The notes beneath the pieces are model-generated. The model was not told the DNA's origin, did not search any database, and saw nothing but the letters and a program-made list of their open reading frames with translations. DNA of 6,048 nucleotides. It comes from OCS116 cluster bacterium (GTDB lineage Bacteria; Pseudomonadota; Alphaproteobacteria; Rhizobiales; OSC116). The stretch is from contig NVUS02000387.1 of the NCBI GenBank assembly GCA_002402005.2, positions 1 through 6,048 on the forward strand, given 5' to 3'. Positions within the stretch are counted from its first letter, which is position 1. The number at the start of each line of letters is the position of its first letter. Below are positions 6,002 to 6,048 of the stretch, piece by piece. The translations under genes and the position numbers were made by a program.

Positions 6002-6048
6002 TGAGGCGCTTCTTATTTCTGGTGTCGGGATTCGCTTTGTCACTAGAA

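Noticed and set aside
1..6048. Search for defence, mobile-element, CRISPR, retron or toxin-antitoxin content
   Set aside because: No spaced repeats, integrase, transposase, reverse transcriptase, nuclease or small toxin-like gene pair is visible. Nearly all bases are explained by metabolic genes and one membrane protein.

Overview
The window is an ordinary, densely packed bacterial chromosomal segment. Four genes run rightward on the + strand and one small gene runs leftward at the right edge. Base composition is intermediate: sampled 60-base stretches of the main genes run from about 45 to 60% GC, against about 33-37% in the right-hand gene. The G/C-ended codon pattern, heavy use of TTG for Leu, purine-rich ribosome binding sites and gene content suggest a proteobacterium, most likely an alphaproteobacterium of moderate GC. 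That placement is an inference; nothing here fixes genus or species. No RNA genes, CRISPR arrays, insertion sequences or phage genes were found.

Layout. Bases 1-150 are a non-coding leader with a plausible promoter. A purine-rich block on the minus strand at the extreme left edge could be the ribosome binding site of a divergent gene outside the window. Next come amaA (L-pipecolate oxidase-like flavoprotein, 151-1449), amaB (aldehyde dehydrogenase of the aminoadipate-semialdehyde / piperideine-6-carboxylate type, 1453-2952) and a pepF-type M3 oligoendopeptidase (2958-4766). These three are separated by almost nothing and look co-transcribed and translationally coupled. After 63 bases with no visible terminator comes a divergent ComB-like (2-phosphosulfolactate phosphatase family) gene (4830-5573). 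A four-helix membrane protein of unknown function converges on it from the minus strand (5561-about 6001), and the two overlap by 13 bases at their 3' ends.

How the genes fit together. AmaA and AmaB catalyse consecutive steps of lysine catabolism through pipecolate: L-pipecolate to 1-piperideine-6-carboxylate (in equilibrium with 2-aminoadipate 6-semialdehyde), then to L-2-aminoadipate. The genes that make pipecolate from lysine and those that consume 2-aminoadipate are not in the window. The coupled cytosolic oligopeptidase could supply free amino acids, including lysine, from imported peptides; this link is inferred from gene order alone. The role of the ComB-like protein is unclear.

I did not find a clearly novel multi-gene system. 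The points most worth a second look are an in-frame 12-base tandem repeat that appears to lengthen a loop in AmaA, the departure of the ComB-like protein from the canonical family signature, an extra cysteine next to the AmaB nucleophile, and the AT-rich membrane-protein gene with a convergent overlap.
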